Source of the DNA: Clostridiales bacterium UBA1701
Lineage (GTDB): Bacteria > Bacillota > Clostridia > Oscillospirales > Oscillospiraceae
NCBI GenBank assembly: GCA_002320035.1
Contig: DCJL01000015.1
Location: forward strand, 43,805-87,998
Reading direction: 5' to 3'
Length of the DNA: 44,194 nt
In this document: in pieces, positions 23,718 to 30,966 of the stretch
Layout: the number at the start of each line of letters is the position of its first letter
Numbering within the stretch: the first letter of the stretch is position 1
Program-made: the position numbers and the translations under genes
Notes under the pieces: generated by a model
Database searches by the model: none
What the model was told of the DNA's origin: nothing
What the model saw: the letters and a program-made list of their open reading frames with translations, nothing else

Positions 23718-23888
23718 ATGAACAAAAGGAATTTCTATGTAGGCATGAGCATGGGCCTTATCGTCTGCGGCTGCGCGGCGCTGGCCATGAGGCCCCGGAA
23801 AAAGCGCTGCATGAAGAGCGCCGTGGGCAAAGCCCTCAAGACCATGGGCGAGGTGGCGGATTCCATATCCGATACAATGGGCTGGTAA
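23718..23888 (+). CDS. 56-aa small protein, single membrane segment
   Basis: Frame MNKRNFYVG to DTMGW, 56 residues, starting at ATG 23718 with AAAAGGAGG ten bases upstream, a near-perfect ribosome site. Residues 7-23 (YVGMSMGLIVCGCAALAM) look like one TM; the rest is a basic then amphipathic helix (KALKTMGEVADSISDTM), an arrangement like short YtxH-type proteins. It lies between the ymdB promoter, read in the other direction, and the tRNA gene. Function unknown; I do not recognise a family with confidence. Confidence 0.7.
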   Translation: MNKRNFYVGMSMGLIVCGCAALAMRPRKKRCMKSAVGKALKTMGEVADSISDTMGW

Positions 23889-23937
23889 GCCCCGGACCGG
23901 GAAAAAGGGAGAATTTTAAAAAATTCCCAAAAACCCC

Positions 23938-23966
23938 TTGCAATTCTCTATAAGCTGTGCTAATAT
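23938..23966 (+). promoter_or_regulatory. Promoter of the tRNA-Arg gene
   Basis: TTGCAA (23938-23943), 17 bp, TAATAT (23961-23966), 18 nt before the mature tRNA. Confidence 0.75.
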
Positions 23967-23984
23967 ACCAAGGCATTCAGAAAT

Positions 23985-24061
23985 GCGCCGTTAGCTCAGC
24001 TGGATAGAGCGTCTGGCTACGGACCAGAAGGTCAGGGGTTCGAATCCCTTACGGCGTGCCA
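23985..24061 (+). tRNA. tRNA-Arg (anticodon ACG)
   Basis: 77 nt including an encoded CCA. The cloverleaf is complete: acceptor GCGCCGT/ACGGCGT (first pair G-U), D-arm with AGCTGGA, anticodon stem TCTGG/CCAGA with loop CTACGGA, and T-arm GGTTCGAAT. A34 should be deaminated to inosine by TadA, reading CGU, CGC and CGA. Confidence 0.97.
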
Positions 24062-24092
24062 AAAAAGCAGACACAAACGTGTCTGCTTTTTT
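24062..24092 (+). terminator. Terminator of the tRNA-Arg gene
   Basis: AGCAGACAC/GTGTCTGCT stem with an AAAC loop, flanked by A-runs and followed by TTTTTTG; it starts directly after CCA. Confidence 0.9.
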
Positions 24093-24191
24093 GTTTTGTA
24101 TAACTTTATGCGGCCTGAAAACTCCCGTCTTGAGCGGCGGGGGGATTTGTGGTAAAATTGCCGGGCAATAAAGCGCAAAGGAGAAAATCCA

Positions 24192-26366
24192 TTGGAAAGC
24201 ATCAATCAGATACTGGCCCGGGAGCTGGGGCGGGAACAGGAGCAGATCGACAACGTGATAAAGCTGCTGGACGAGGGGAACACCATTCCCTTCATTGCCC
24301 GCTACCGTAAGGAGCTTCACGGGGCCATGGACGATACTGCTCTGCGAACGCTGGCGGAGCGGCTTGAATACCTGCGGTCCCTGCAGGAGCGGCGGGAGGC
24401 AGTCAAAAAATCCATCACTGAGCAGGGGAAGATGACGGATGAGCTGGACGCTGCCATCGACGAGGCCCGGACGCTTGCCGCCCTTGAGGATATCTACCGC
24501 CCCTATAAGCAGAAGCGCCGCACCCGGGCCACCGCGGCCCGGGAAAAGGGGCTGGAGCCTCTGGCTCTGGCACTTTTTGGACAGGGCCGGGATCTGCCGG
24601 CGCCGGAAACGCTGGCGGCGGAGTACATTGACCCGGAAAAGGGCGTGGAGACGGCGGAGGACGCACTTGCCGGAGCTTCGGACATTGTGGCGGAACTTAT
24701 CTCTGACGACGCGGAGATAAGAAAGACCCTGCGGGAGCTTATATGGCGCTCGGGCCTGCTCAGCGCAAAGGCCGCAAGGGAGGAGGATTCGGTCTACCGG
24801 CTTTATTATGATTTTACCCAGCGGCTTGACAAGCTTCAGGGCCACCAGATCCTGGCCATCAATCGGGGCGAGAAGGAAGAATTTTTGAAGGTGAGCCTTG
24901 AAGTTGACCGGGAGCAGGCCCTCCAGCGGCTGCGGCGGCGGCTTATCCGCCCGGGCAGCGCGGCCATGGCCTTTGTCCGCGCCGCCGCGGATGACGCTTA
25001 TGACCGGCTTATCTGGCCCTCCATGGAGCGGGAGACACGCTCCGCTCTGACGGATACGGCCTGCGAGGGGGCAATCAGAAATTTTGCCCTGAACCTCCGC
25101 CCTCTGCTGATGCAGCCGCCGGTGAAGGGCAGGGTCACAATGGGGCTGGACCCCGGCTACCGCAACGGCTGCAAGGTGGCCGTGGTGGACGGCACGGGAA
25201 AGGTGCTGGACACGGCGGTGGTCTACCCCACCTTTAGCGAGGACCGAAAAAAGGAGGCCATACGCACCCTTTCGGCGCTGATAAAAAAGCACAATGTGGA
25301 GCATATCGCCATCGGCAACGGCACCGCCTCCAGGGAGACGGAGCAGATGACCGCGGAGATGCTCCATGAGCTTCACGGCGGCCAGGCCTACGCCATCGTA
25401 AACGAGGCCGGCGCCTCGGTATACTCCGCCTCGAAGCTGGCGGCGGAGGAGTTCCCGGAATATGACGTGAATCTGCGCTCTGCGGTGTCCATTGCCCGGC
25501 GCCTGCAGGATCCCCTGGCGGAGCTTGTAAAGATCGAGCCCATGGCCATCGGCGTAGGCCAGTATCAGCACGACATGCCCCAGGCAAGGCTGGAGGAGAC
25601 GCTGAACGGCGTGGTGGAGGACTGCGTGAACGCGGTGGGCGTGGATATCAACACTGCCTCTCCCTCCCTCTTGCAGCGGGTTTCGGGCCTGACGAAAACC
25701 ACGGCGAAAAACATCGTGCGCTACCGGGAAGAAAACGGGGCCTTTACCGGCAGAAGCCAGATCAAAAAGGTGCCCAAGCTGGGGCCCAAAGCCTTTCAGC
25801 AGTGCGCGGGCTTTCTGAGAGTGCCCGAGAGCCCCCAGGTACTGGACAACACCGCCGTCCATCCGGAGAGCTATCCGGCGGCGGAAAAGCTTCTGGCGCT
25901 CTGCGGCTATGCCCTTTCGGACCTGGCGGCGGGGAAGATCGGGGAACTGTCCGAGAGACTTCGAAAATTTGGCGAGGAGAAGGCGGCGGAATCCTGCGGC
26001 GTGGGCGTACCCACCTTGGTGGATATTGCCGCCGAGCTTGTAAAGCCCGGCCGGGATCCCCGGGATGAGCTGCCCCCGGTGCTGCTGCGGCAGGACGTGC
26101 TGGAAATAAAGGATTTGAAGCCTGGCATGGTCCTGACGGGAACCGTACGCAATGTGATTGATTTCGGCGTGTTTGTGGATATCGGCGTCCATCAGGACGG
26201 CCTTGTGCATATCTCCCAGATAAGCGACAAATTTATCCGCCATCCCAGCGAGGTCCTGTCCGTGGGGGATATGGTGAAGGTCCTTGTGCTGGAGGTGGAC
26301 GAGAAGAAGCACCGCATCTCCCTGTCCATAAAGCAGGCAAAGGAAAAACAGGCTCCGCGCTTATGA
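24192..26366 (+). CDS. tex: Tex family RNA-binding transcription accessory protein
   Basis: A 724-aa Tex protein. Its domains in order are the N-terminal helical domain (1-200), a YqgF/RNase H-like domain (GLDPGYRNGCKVAVVDGTG, about residue 318), helix-hairpin-helix repeats (VDINTASPSLLQRVSGL), and a C-terminal S1 domain (PGMVLTGTVRNVIDFGVFVDIG). Tex/Spt6-like proteins bind nucleic acid and act in transcription and toxin expression control. It starts at TTG 24192, with AAAGGAG eight bases upstream; no ATG or GTG fits the conserved N-terminus. Confidence 0.95.
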   Translation: MESINQILARELGREQEQIDNVIKLLDEGNTIPFIARYRKELHGAMDDTALRTLAERLEYLRSLQERREAVKKSITEQGKMTDELDAAIDEARTLAALEDIYRPYKQKRRTRATAAREKGLEPLALALFGQGRDLPAPETLAAEYIDPEKGVETAEDALAGASDIVAELISDDAEIRKTLRELIWRSGLLSAKAAREEDSVYRLYYDFTQRLDKLQGHQILAINRGEKEEFLKVSLEVDREQALQRLRRRLIRPGSAAMAFVRAAADDAYDRLIWPSMERETRSALTDTACEGAIRNFALNLRPLLMQPPVKGRVTMGLDPGYRNGCKVAVVDGTGKVLDTAVVYPTFSEDRKKEAIRTLSALIKKHNVEHIAIGNGTASRETEQMTAEMLHELHGGQAYAIVNEAGASVYSASKLAAEEFPEYDVNLRSAVSIARRLQDPLAELVKIEPMAIGVGQYQHDMPQARLEETLNGVVEDCVNAVGVDINTASPSLLQRVSGLTKTTAKNIVRYREENGAFTGRSQIKKVPKLGPKAFQQCAGFLRVPESPQVLDNTAVHPESYPAAEKLLALCGYALSDLAAGKIGELSERLRKFGEEKAAESCGVGVPTLVDIAAELVKPGRDPRDELPPVLLRQDVLEIKDLKPGMVLTGTVRNVIDFGVFVDIGVHQDGLVHISQISDKFIRHPSEVLSVGDMVKVLVLEVDEKKHRISLSIKQAKEKQAPRL

Positions 26367-26407
26367 TGCGGGCGCTGAAAATCCTGGCTGGCGGCGGTCA
26401 GGAAAAG

Positions 26408-26433
26408 CATCCTCCCCGGCAGAGGGGAGGATG
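26408..26433 (+). terminator. Terminator of tex
   Basis: CATCCTCCCC/GGGGAGGATG, a perfect 10-bp stem with a 6-nt loop, then TATTTAAAA. The T-tract is weak. Confidence 0.65.
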
Positions 26434-26444
26434 TATTTAAAAAA

Positions 26445-26479
26445 TAAATGTTGACAAGTAAACATTTAAAGCATATACT
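26445..26479 (+). promoter_or_regulatory. Promoter and palindromic operator of the marR-degV operon
   Basis: TTGACA (26451-26456), 17 bp, TATACT (26474-26479). An 8-bp inverted repeat, TAAATGTT and AACATTTA with an 8-nt spacer (26445-26468), covers the -35 and part of the spacer. Its size and position suit a MarR dimer, suggesting autorepression. Confidence 0.8.
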
Positions 26480-26504
26480 GCGCCCAATGGGAGGAGGCGG
26501 AAGA

Positions 26505-26963
26505 TTGCAGGGCGAGCGTTTTGAGGAATTTGCCGCGCTCATCGGCGGCATACACGGAGACATTCAGAAGATCAAGGCCGGGCACACGGCGCGGCTGGGG
26601 CTCAAATCGGTGCATATCTTCTGGCTGTACCTGCTGCGGGTACATCCGGAGGGCCTTTCCGCCTCGGAACTGGCCGCGGCGGGCAAATCCGGCAGGAGCC
26701 TTGTTTCACGGGAGATCGACGAGCTCCTTGAACGGGGTTTGATTGAGAACCGGGAAAGGGGCGGCCGCCGGCGCTACGGCTGGAAATTCTACCTGACCCA
26801 CCGGGGCATGGCCCTGGCGGAGGATATATCGGCGGTGGCCAGAGGGGTGCAGGACGAGGTCAGCAGGGGAATTCCGGAGGAGGAGCTTGCGTCCTTTTAC
26901 CGGACGCTCCGGACTCTGTCCGCCCGCTTTGAGGCGCTTGCCGGAGAAAGCAAAGGAGAATAG
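26505..26963 (+). CDS. MarR-family transcriptional regulator
   Basis: A 152-aa winged-helix protein. The wHTH is visible: EGLSASELAAAGKSGRSLVSREIDELLERGLIENRER, with a short wing and then LTHRGMALAEDI. I choose TTG 26505 because AGGAGG lies exactly 7 bases upstream; an upstream ATG at 26448 would be inside the promoter. It is followed after 3 bp by a DegV gene, so it probably controls that gene and itself through the palindrome at 26445. The ligand is unknown; a fatty acid or acyl-CoA is plausible given the DegV partner. Confidence 0.85.
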   Translation: MQGERFEEFAALIGGIHGDIQKIKAGHTARLGLKSVHIFWLYLLRVHPEGLSASELAAAGKSGRSLVSREIDELLERGLIENRERGGRRRYGWKFYLTHRGMALAEDISAVARGVQDEVSRGIPEEELASFYRTLRTLSARFEALAGESKGE

Positions 26964-26966
26964 AAA

Positions 26967-27824
26967 ATGAGCGTTAAAATAATCTGCGATTCCGCCTGCG
27001 ACATGCGGCCCGCCGAAGCGGCGGAGAGAGGGGTCGCCCTTGTGCCGCTCAAGACCCTTATTGACGGCCAGGAGTATCTGGACGGCGTGGAGCTTGGGGG
27101 AGAAGCGTTTTACGAGAAGCTGGAAAGCTGCAAAGAACTGCCCACCACCAGCCAGGTAGCTCCGGCGGAGTTTGCGGACTGCTGCCGGAGCCTGCTCGCA
27201 GAGGGAGACGAGGCCCTTATCATCACCCTGTCCGGCAAGCTCTCCGGCACTGCCCAGAGCGCCGTTATTGCCGCTGCGGAGATGGAGGGGAGGGTCTGGG
27301 TGGTGGACAGTGAGAACGTCACCGCCGGGGAGCGCATCCTCCTGGAGTACGCCCTGCGTCTGCGGGATAGGGGCCTTTCCGCCCGGGAGATCGCGGAGAT
27401 GCTGGAGCGGGCAAAAAAACGGGTCTGTCTCATCGCCCGGGTGGATACCCTTGAATATCTCATGCGCGGCGGCAGGCTCTCCCGCACCGCCGCCATCGCC
27501 GGCACGATGCTGAACATTAAGCCCGTCATCGGCCTTGAGGACGGGGAGATAAAAGTCTTTGGCAAGGCCCGGGGCTCAAGGCAGAGCAGCAATATGCTCA
27601 CGGAGTTTATCGGGAAAAAGGGCGGCATAGATTTCGACATGCCCCTGATGCTGGCCTACTCCGGCACGGACGACGCGCTGCTCAAAGGCTATGTTGACAA
27701 CAGCCGCCCCCTCTGGGAGGGCCGGGCCGACAGCCTCCCCGTTTCCGTTGTCGGCAGCACCATCGGCACTCACGCCGGCCCCGGGGCCATAGCCGTGGCC
27801 TTCTTTTCCAGAAACGGAAACTAA
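26967..27824 (+). CDS. DegV-family (FakB-like) fatty-acid-binding protein
   Basis: A 285-aa EDD/DegV-fold protein: VKIICDSACDMRP start (strand then DS motif), TTSQVAPAEFADC, ITLSGKLSGTAQSA, YLMRGGRLSRTAAIAGTMLNIKPV and GTHAGPGA near the end. FakB proteins present a bound fatty acid to the kinase FakA for phosphorylation. FakA is not in the window. It is co-transcribed with marR, a less common arrangement. A second DegV lies at 35776, only moderately similar. Confidence 0.9.
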   Translation: MSVKIICDSACDMRPAEAAERGVALVPLKTLIDGQEYLDGVELGGEAFYEKLESCKELPTTSQVAPAEFADCCRSLLAEGDEALIITLSGKLSGTAQSAVIAAAEMEGRVWVVDSENVTAGERILLEYALRLRDRGLSAREIAEMLERAKKRVCLIARVDTLEYLMRGGRLSRTAAIAGTMLNIKPVIGLEDGEIKVFGKARGSRQSSNMLTEFIGKKGGIDFDMPLMLAYSGTDDALLKGYVDNSRPLWEGRADSLPVSVVGSTIGTHAGPGAIAVAFFSRNGN

Positions 27825-27834
27825 AACGCGAATG

Positions 27835-27861
27835 CCCGGCCGGGATATTTCCCCGGCCGGG
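27835..27861 (+). terminator. Terminator of marR-degV
   Basis: CCCGGCCGGG repeated around a short AT-rich loop (each arm is itself palindromic), followed by TATTTTGAC. Confidence 0.7.
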
Positions 27862-27905
27862 TATTTTGACGCTGTCAAAATGCCGCTTTGGGGCGGCCTG
27901 TTTTC

Positions 27906-28133
27906 TTATTTATTTGCTCTGCGTTCTTCTTCAAGCTCCGCCAGCAGTTCCAGATCCTCCTCCGTGGGAGCTTTTATGCACCGGTACAGCCCCAGGGCTT
28001 CCAGCACATAGCGGGGCGCCTCGGCAAGCATCTCTCCCCCCAGCGCGCGGCAGACCACGGCCTTGGCATAAGCCCCGAAGGCCAGGCGGCGCAGCCGGGC
28101 GTCCCCCGCGGCGCTTTTTTTGTCTTTGCCCAT
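27906..28133 (-). CDS. 75-aa protein of unknown function
   Basis: The frame starts at ATG 28133 with AGGAG seven bases upstream and encodes a basic-then-acidic helical protein (LRRLAFGAYAKAVVCRALGG, later EEDLELLAELEEERR). No domain recognised. It is divergent from an XRE regulator gene, and its consensus promoter is overlaid by the palindromic repeats, so it is very probably a target of that regulator. A small regulated effector, or one half of a toxin-antitoxin-like pair, is possible; nothing in the sequence proves either. Confidence 0.7.
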   Translation of the reverse strand: MGKDKKSAAGDARLRRLAFGAYAKAVVCRALGGEMLAEAPRYVLEALGLYRCIKAPTEEDLELLAELEEERRANK

Positions 28134-28168
28134 GCCGCTTCTCCTGAATATGTATCATGTTTGAGGAA

Positions 28169-28205
28169 ATTATAAACCATGGTTGATACAAAGTCAACCA
28201 TGGTT
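28169..28205 (-). promoter_or_regulatory. Promoter and double palindromic operator of the 75-aa gene
   Basis: Minus-strand TTGACT (28197-28192), 17 bp, TATAAT (28174-28169). AACCATGGTTGA (28175-28186) and TCAACCATGGTT (28194-28205) form a 12-bp inverted repeat, each arm containing the palindrome AACCATGGTT. One lies in the spacer, the other on the -35. A degenerate third copy, CCTATGGTTG, is at 28220-28229. This is a likely XRE repressor operator. Confidence 0.8.
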
Positions 28206-28227
28206 TGTTCTTTATTTCGCCTATGGT

Positions 28228-28236
28228 TGTTATTAT
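28228..28236 (+). promoter_or_regulatory. Extended -10 promoter of the XRE gene
   Basis: TGTTATTAT, an extended -10 without a good -35, partly overlapped by the third operator-like half-site. Suggests autoregulation of the repressor. Confidence 0.45.
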
Positions 28237-28279
28237 TCAAATAAAAAAGACGGATTTTTTTCTTGAAGAGGAGAAGAGA

Positions 28280-28609
28280 ATGGAAAAAGACGATGTTCTC
28301 AAAGGCATAGGCCAGCGAATCAGCCGCCGCCGCAGGCAGTTGAGAATGACGCAGGAGGAGCTGGCGGCGCGGATGGATGTGTCCACGCAGATGATTTCCT
28401 ACGCGGAGCAGGGCCGAAAGGCGATCCGCCCGGAGAACCTGATAAAGCTCTGCGCGGAGCTGGAGGTGAGCGCGGACTATATACTGACCGGCAGGGCCAC
28501 GGAGCCGGAATACCAGCGCATTGCCGCGAAGCTCTCCCGGCTTTCCGAGGGGGAGCTGACCCAGGTGGAGCAAATCATAGACGCCTGCGTGGCGCTGGCC
28601 GGAAAGTGA
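28280..28609 (+). CDS. XRE-family helix-turn-helix regulator
   Basis: This 109-aa protein has an N-terminal HTH_3 domain: IGQRISRRRRQLRMTQEELAARM, then DVSTQMISYAEQGRKAIRPENL, and a C-terminal helical part (VSADYILTGR...LTQVEQIIDACVAL) typical of small Cro/C1-type regulators with dimerisation helices. ATG 28280 has GAGGAG seven bases upstream. It should bind the AACCATGGTT palindromes between it and the divergent 75-aa gene. The stop lies 3 bp from the convergent pgsA stop, with no terminator visible. Confidence 0.9.
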   Translation: MEKDDVLKGIGQRISRRRRQLRMTQEELAARMDVSTQMISYAEQGRKAIRPENLIKLCAELEVSADYILTGRATEPEYQRIAAKLSRLSEGELTQVEQIIDACVALAGK

Positions 28610-28612
28610 AGT

Positions 28613-29149
28613 TCAGCTCTCCGTGCCGTAAAACTCCCGGAGGATGCGGAGATAATTCATAAAATACATGAAAAGGCAGAGCCCCACCAGCACCGCGCAC
28701 AGAAGCACGCCCGCGTCCGCCGCCCGCGGGTCGACGCCCGGGAAAGCCAGAAGGCTTATCATCACCGCGTAAATTGCGGCGGTGCAGAGCTTGCCGTACC
28801 AGCGGGCGCCGTAGACCCGGCCTGTGATGCGCAGCACATGCAGTCCCAGCAGGGAGAGGGCCGCTTCCCGGAGAACATGCATTCCCAACAGCAGCCAGAC
28901 ACTGGGGGTGACAGAGGCGGCGCAGAGCATCATGGCCGCCTGAATCAGCTTGTCGGCCACAGGGTCGAGCACCTTGCCCAGCTCCGTTACCATGTTGAAG
29001 CGGCGGGCGATGGCTCCATCCAGCACATCGGAGGCGGCGCAGAGCAGCAGCACGGCCATGGCCTGCATGACGCGGCCCTGAAGATACAGCGCCGTGAACA
29101 CCGGCACAAGACAGATCCTGAGAAGGCTTATAATGTTTGGAATGCTCAC
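28613..29149 (-). CDS. pgsA: CDP-alcohol phosphatidyltransferase, probable PgsA
   Basis: A 178-aa membrane enzyme that probably makes phosphatidylglycerophosphate from CDP-diacylglycerol and glycerol-3-phosphate. The family motif D-x2-DG-x2-AR-x8-G-x3-D-x3-D is complete: SDVLDGAIARR then TELGKVLDPVADK (about residues 55-82). About five TMs. I start at GTG 29149, with AAAGGAG nine bases upstream, giving the usual short N-terminus (IPNIISLLRI). A TATAAT on the minus strand at 29197-29192 may be its -10. Cardiolipin or phosphatidylinositol-type relatives share the motif. Confidence 0.9.
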   Translation of the reverse strand: MSIPNIISLLRICLVPVFTALYLQGRVMQAMAVLLLCAASDVLDGAIARRFNMVTELGKVLDPVADKLIQAAMMLCAASVTPSVWLLLGMHVLREAALSLLGLHVLRITGRVYGARWYGKLCTAAIYAVMISLLAFPGVDPRAADAGVLLCAVLVGLCLFMYFMNYLRILREFYGTES

Positions 29150-29260
29150 AGCCTTGGACTCCTTTCGGCAAAGACTTTGTATACTGCTGGTATTATACCC
29201 GCTCCGGGCGGTTTGTTTCCCGCTTTTTGCACAAATTTTTCCTTTTGACCCATAGGGCAC

Positions 29261-29302
29261 TTGAAATTACGCTCTGTAATGGTAAAATAAATTCGTTATA
29301 AT
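29261..29302 (+). promoter_or_regulatory. Candidate promoters of the cell-surface operon
   Basis: TTGAAA (29261-29266), 16 bp, TAAAAT (29283-29288), plus a separate TATAAT at 29297-29302 lacking a good -35. The first is preferred because the second would leave little room for the ribosome site. Confidence 0.5.
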
Positions 29303-29320
29303 TGAAAAGTGGAGAGAAGT

Positions 29321-30949
29321 ATGAAGCTGTTAAAAAGAATTCTGGCCGCGGCAGCGCTGCTGTGCCTGCTGCTGTACCTCTCGCCGGCCGCTTTTGCGGA
29401 CAATGAGGATCTGTATAAGAACAAAACCTGGGACCAGGTCATAGAGGAGTTCTTCCAGCGCTATGATGTGGACGAGGATGGAATAAGCCTGGGCTACTAC
29501 AACATGGTTACCGGGGAAGAGCATTACTTCAACGGTGATCAATATATGGTTGCGGGAAGCATGTTCAAAGTGCCGCTGAACATGTGCTTTACCGAGAAGA
29601 TACATAATGGCGAGATGGACTGGGACACGAAAATCGGCTCCATCAGCTATAAGACCCTGCTTCATGACACCATTGTGCACTCCAGCAACGACTACGCAAA
29701 GATACTCTGGCAGGAGCTGGGCAATGGTAAGTATCGGACTTACCGGGAAATAATCGCCCCCTATATGGGCGAGGATCCGGCCACGGTGGACGAGAAGTAC
29801 TATGAAAATAATTTTTTCACCGCGCGCCAGATGATTTACTGCCTGCGCATGCTTGCCGGGGAGCCGGAGCGCTTTCCCGGGCTGATTGAAGCCATGCAGA
29901 AGGCGGAGCCGGATGAATATTTCCGCCGCAGCGAGGACCGGTTTGACATCGCCCATAAATATGGCTTTTTGAACACAGAATACCACTTGTATATGGACGA
30001 CTGCGCCATCGCCTATACGGATGACCCCATTGTTTTTGTAATGTTCACGGATAATATTGAAAGGGCATACGAAGTTATGGCTGAGTACTGCACCCTCATG
30101 TGCGACTATACACAATACAACACTTCTCTGCGCCTTGAGGCCGAGGCTCTGGCGAAGGAGGCGGCCGCGACCCCGGCTCCTGCCATTGAGCTGGTGCAGC
30201 CGAGCGCGTCTCCGGAGGGGAATGTCCCCGGTTCCGGCGGCGGAATTGGGGCCATTCTTGCCGTGGCGGGCGTGATTGCCGCCCTGCTTTTGGCAGTGTG
30301 CGCCGCCCTGCGCAGCGGGAAAAGAAAAAATGTCAGGCCTGGTTGGGCGATCGCGGCAGCGGGACTTGCCGCCGCCGCCATGCTTCTGAGCCTGGTGGGC
30401 GTAAATGCCGGCACCCTTGTTGCCAGAGCCGAAGGGGACCCTGCCGCTGCGGCCACCGAGTTTATGGACGCGCTCATGGCCGGGGACTATGCCACTGCCT
30501 ACTCCCATATGGCGGGCTATTCCGGCCTGGGCCTTGAAAACGCGCCTGCGGACGCCGTGGGGCAGAAAATGTATGACGCTCTGCGGGAGAGCTACGCCTA
30601 TGAGCTGACGGGGGACTGCACTGTGGACAAACTGGAGGCCCGGCAGCAGCTCAGCTTCACCTATCTTGACCTGACAGCCATGGAGGAGCAGGTCCAGGAA
30701 GAGACGCTGGAGCAGCTCAAGGGCATTGTCCAGTCCCGCCCCAAGAGCCAGCTCTATGACGAGAACGATAATTATCTGCCGGAGGTGGCTCAGGAAGCCT
30801 ACGCCGCCGCCGTATCCGCCGTGTTGGAAAGCGCGGAGGAATATTACACCACCGTCGGGATCCTGCTCGAGCTGGAATATTCCGATGAGCAGTGGCGTGT
30901 CGTTCCGTCGCCCCAGCTTCTCAAGGCTGTCAGCGGCGGAACATACTGA
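29321..30949 (+). CDS. Secreted/membrane serine hydrolase (beta-lactamase-like) with C-terminal domain
   Basis: A 542-aa protein. A signal peptide (KRILAAAALLCLLLYLSPAAFA) leads into a class A beta-lactamase-like domain (about residues 30-275): SxxK motif S80-M-F-K83, an SSN motif at 121-123 (SxN equivalent), and HKYG in the KTG position. A Pro/Ser linker and two TMs follow (GAILAVAGVIAALLLAVCAAL and GWAIAAAGLAAAAMLLSLVGV). The last 150 residues form an outside domain beginning DPAAAATEFMDALMAGDYATAY, NTF2/DUF4878-like. It is probably a D,D-peptidase or regulator of the wall; antibiotic resistance is not implied. ATG 29321 has GGAG six bases upstream. Confidence 0.8.
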   Translation: MKLLKRILAAAALLCLLLYLSPAAFADNEDLYKNKTWDQVIEEFFQRYDVDEDGISLGYYNMVTGEEHYFNGDQYMVAGSMFKVPLNMCFTEKIHNGEMDWDTKIGSISYKTLLHDTIVHSSNDYAKILWQELGNGKYRTYREIIAPYMGEDPATVDEKYYENNFFTARQMIYCLRMLAGEPERFPGLIEAMQKAEPDEYFRRSEDRFDIAHKYGFLNTEYHLYMDDCAIAYTDDPIVFVMFTDNIERAYEVMAEYCTLMCDYTQYNTSLRLEAEALAKEAAATPAPAIELVQPSASPEGNVPGSGGGIGAILAVAGVIAALLLAVCAALRSGKRKNVRPGWAIAAAGLAAAAMLLSLVGVNAGTLVARAEGDPAAAATEFMDALMAGDYATAYSHMAGYSGLGLENAPADAVGQKMYDALRESYAYELTGDCTVDKLEARQQLSFTYLDLTAMEEQVQEETLEQLKGIVQSRPKSQLYDENDNYLPEVAQEAYAAAVSAVLESAEEYYTTVGILLELEYSDEQWRVVPSPQLLKAVSGGTY

Positions 30950-30966
30950 GGAAAGGAGGTTTCCCT

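Noticed and set aside
23991..26312. 773-codon open frame on the minus strand opposite tex
   Set aside because: It is the mirror of the tex reading frame in GC-rich DNA, has no ribosome site or recognisable domain, and tex is a full-length conserved family.
29321..30949. Antibiotic-resistance beta-lactamase
   Set aside because: The SxxK/SxN fold is shared with peptidases; the KTG motif is altered, two TMs and an extra domain follow, and the context is a surface-modification operon.
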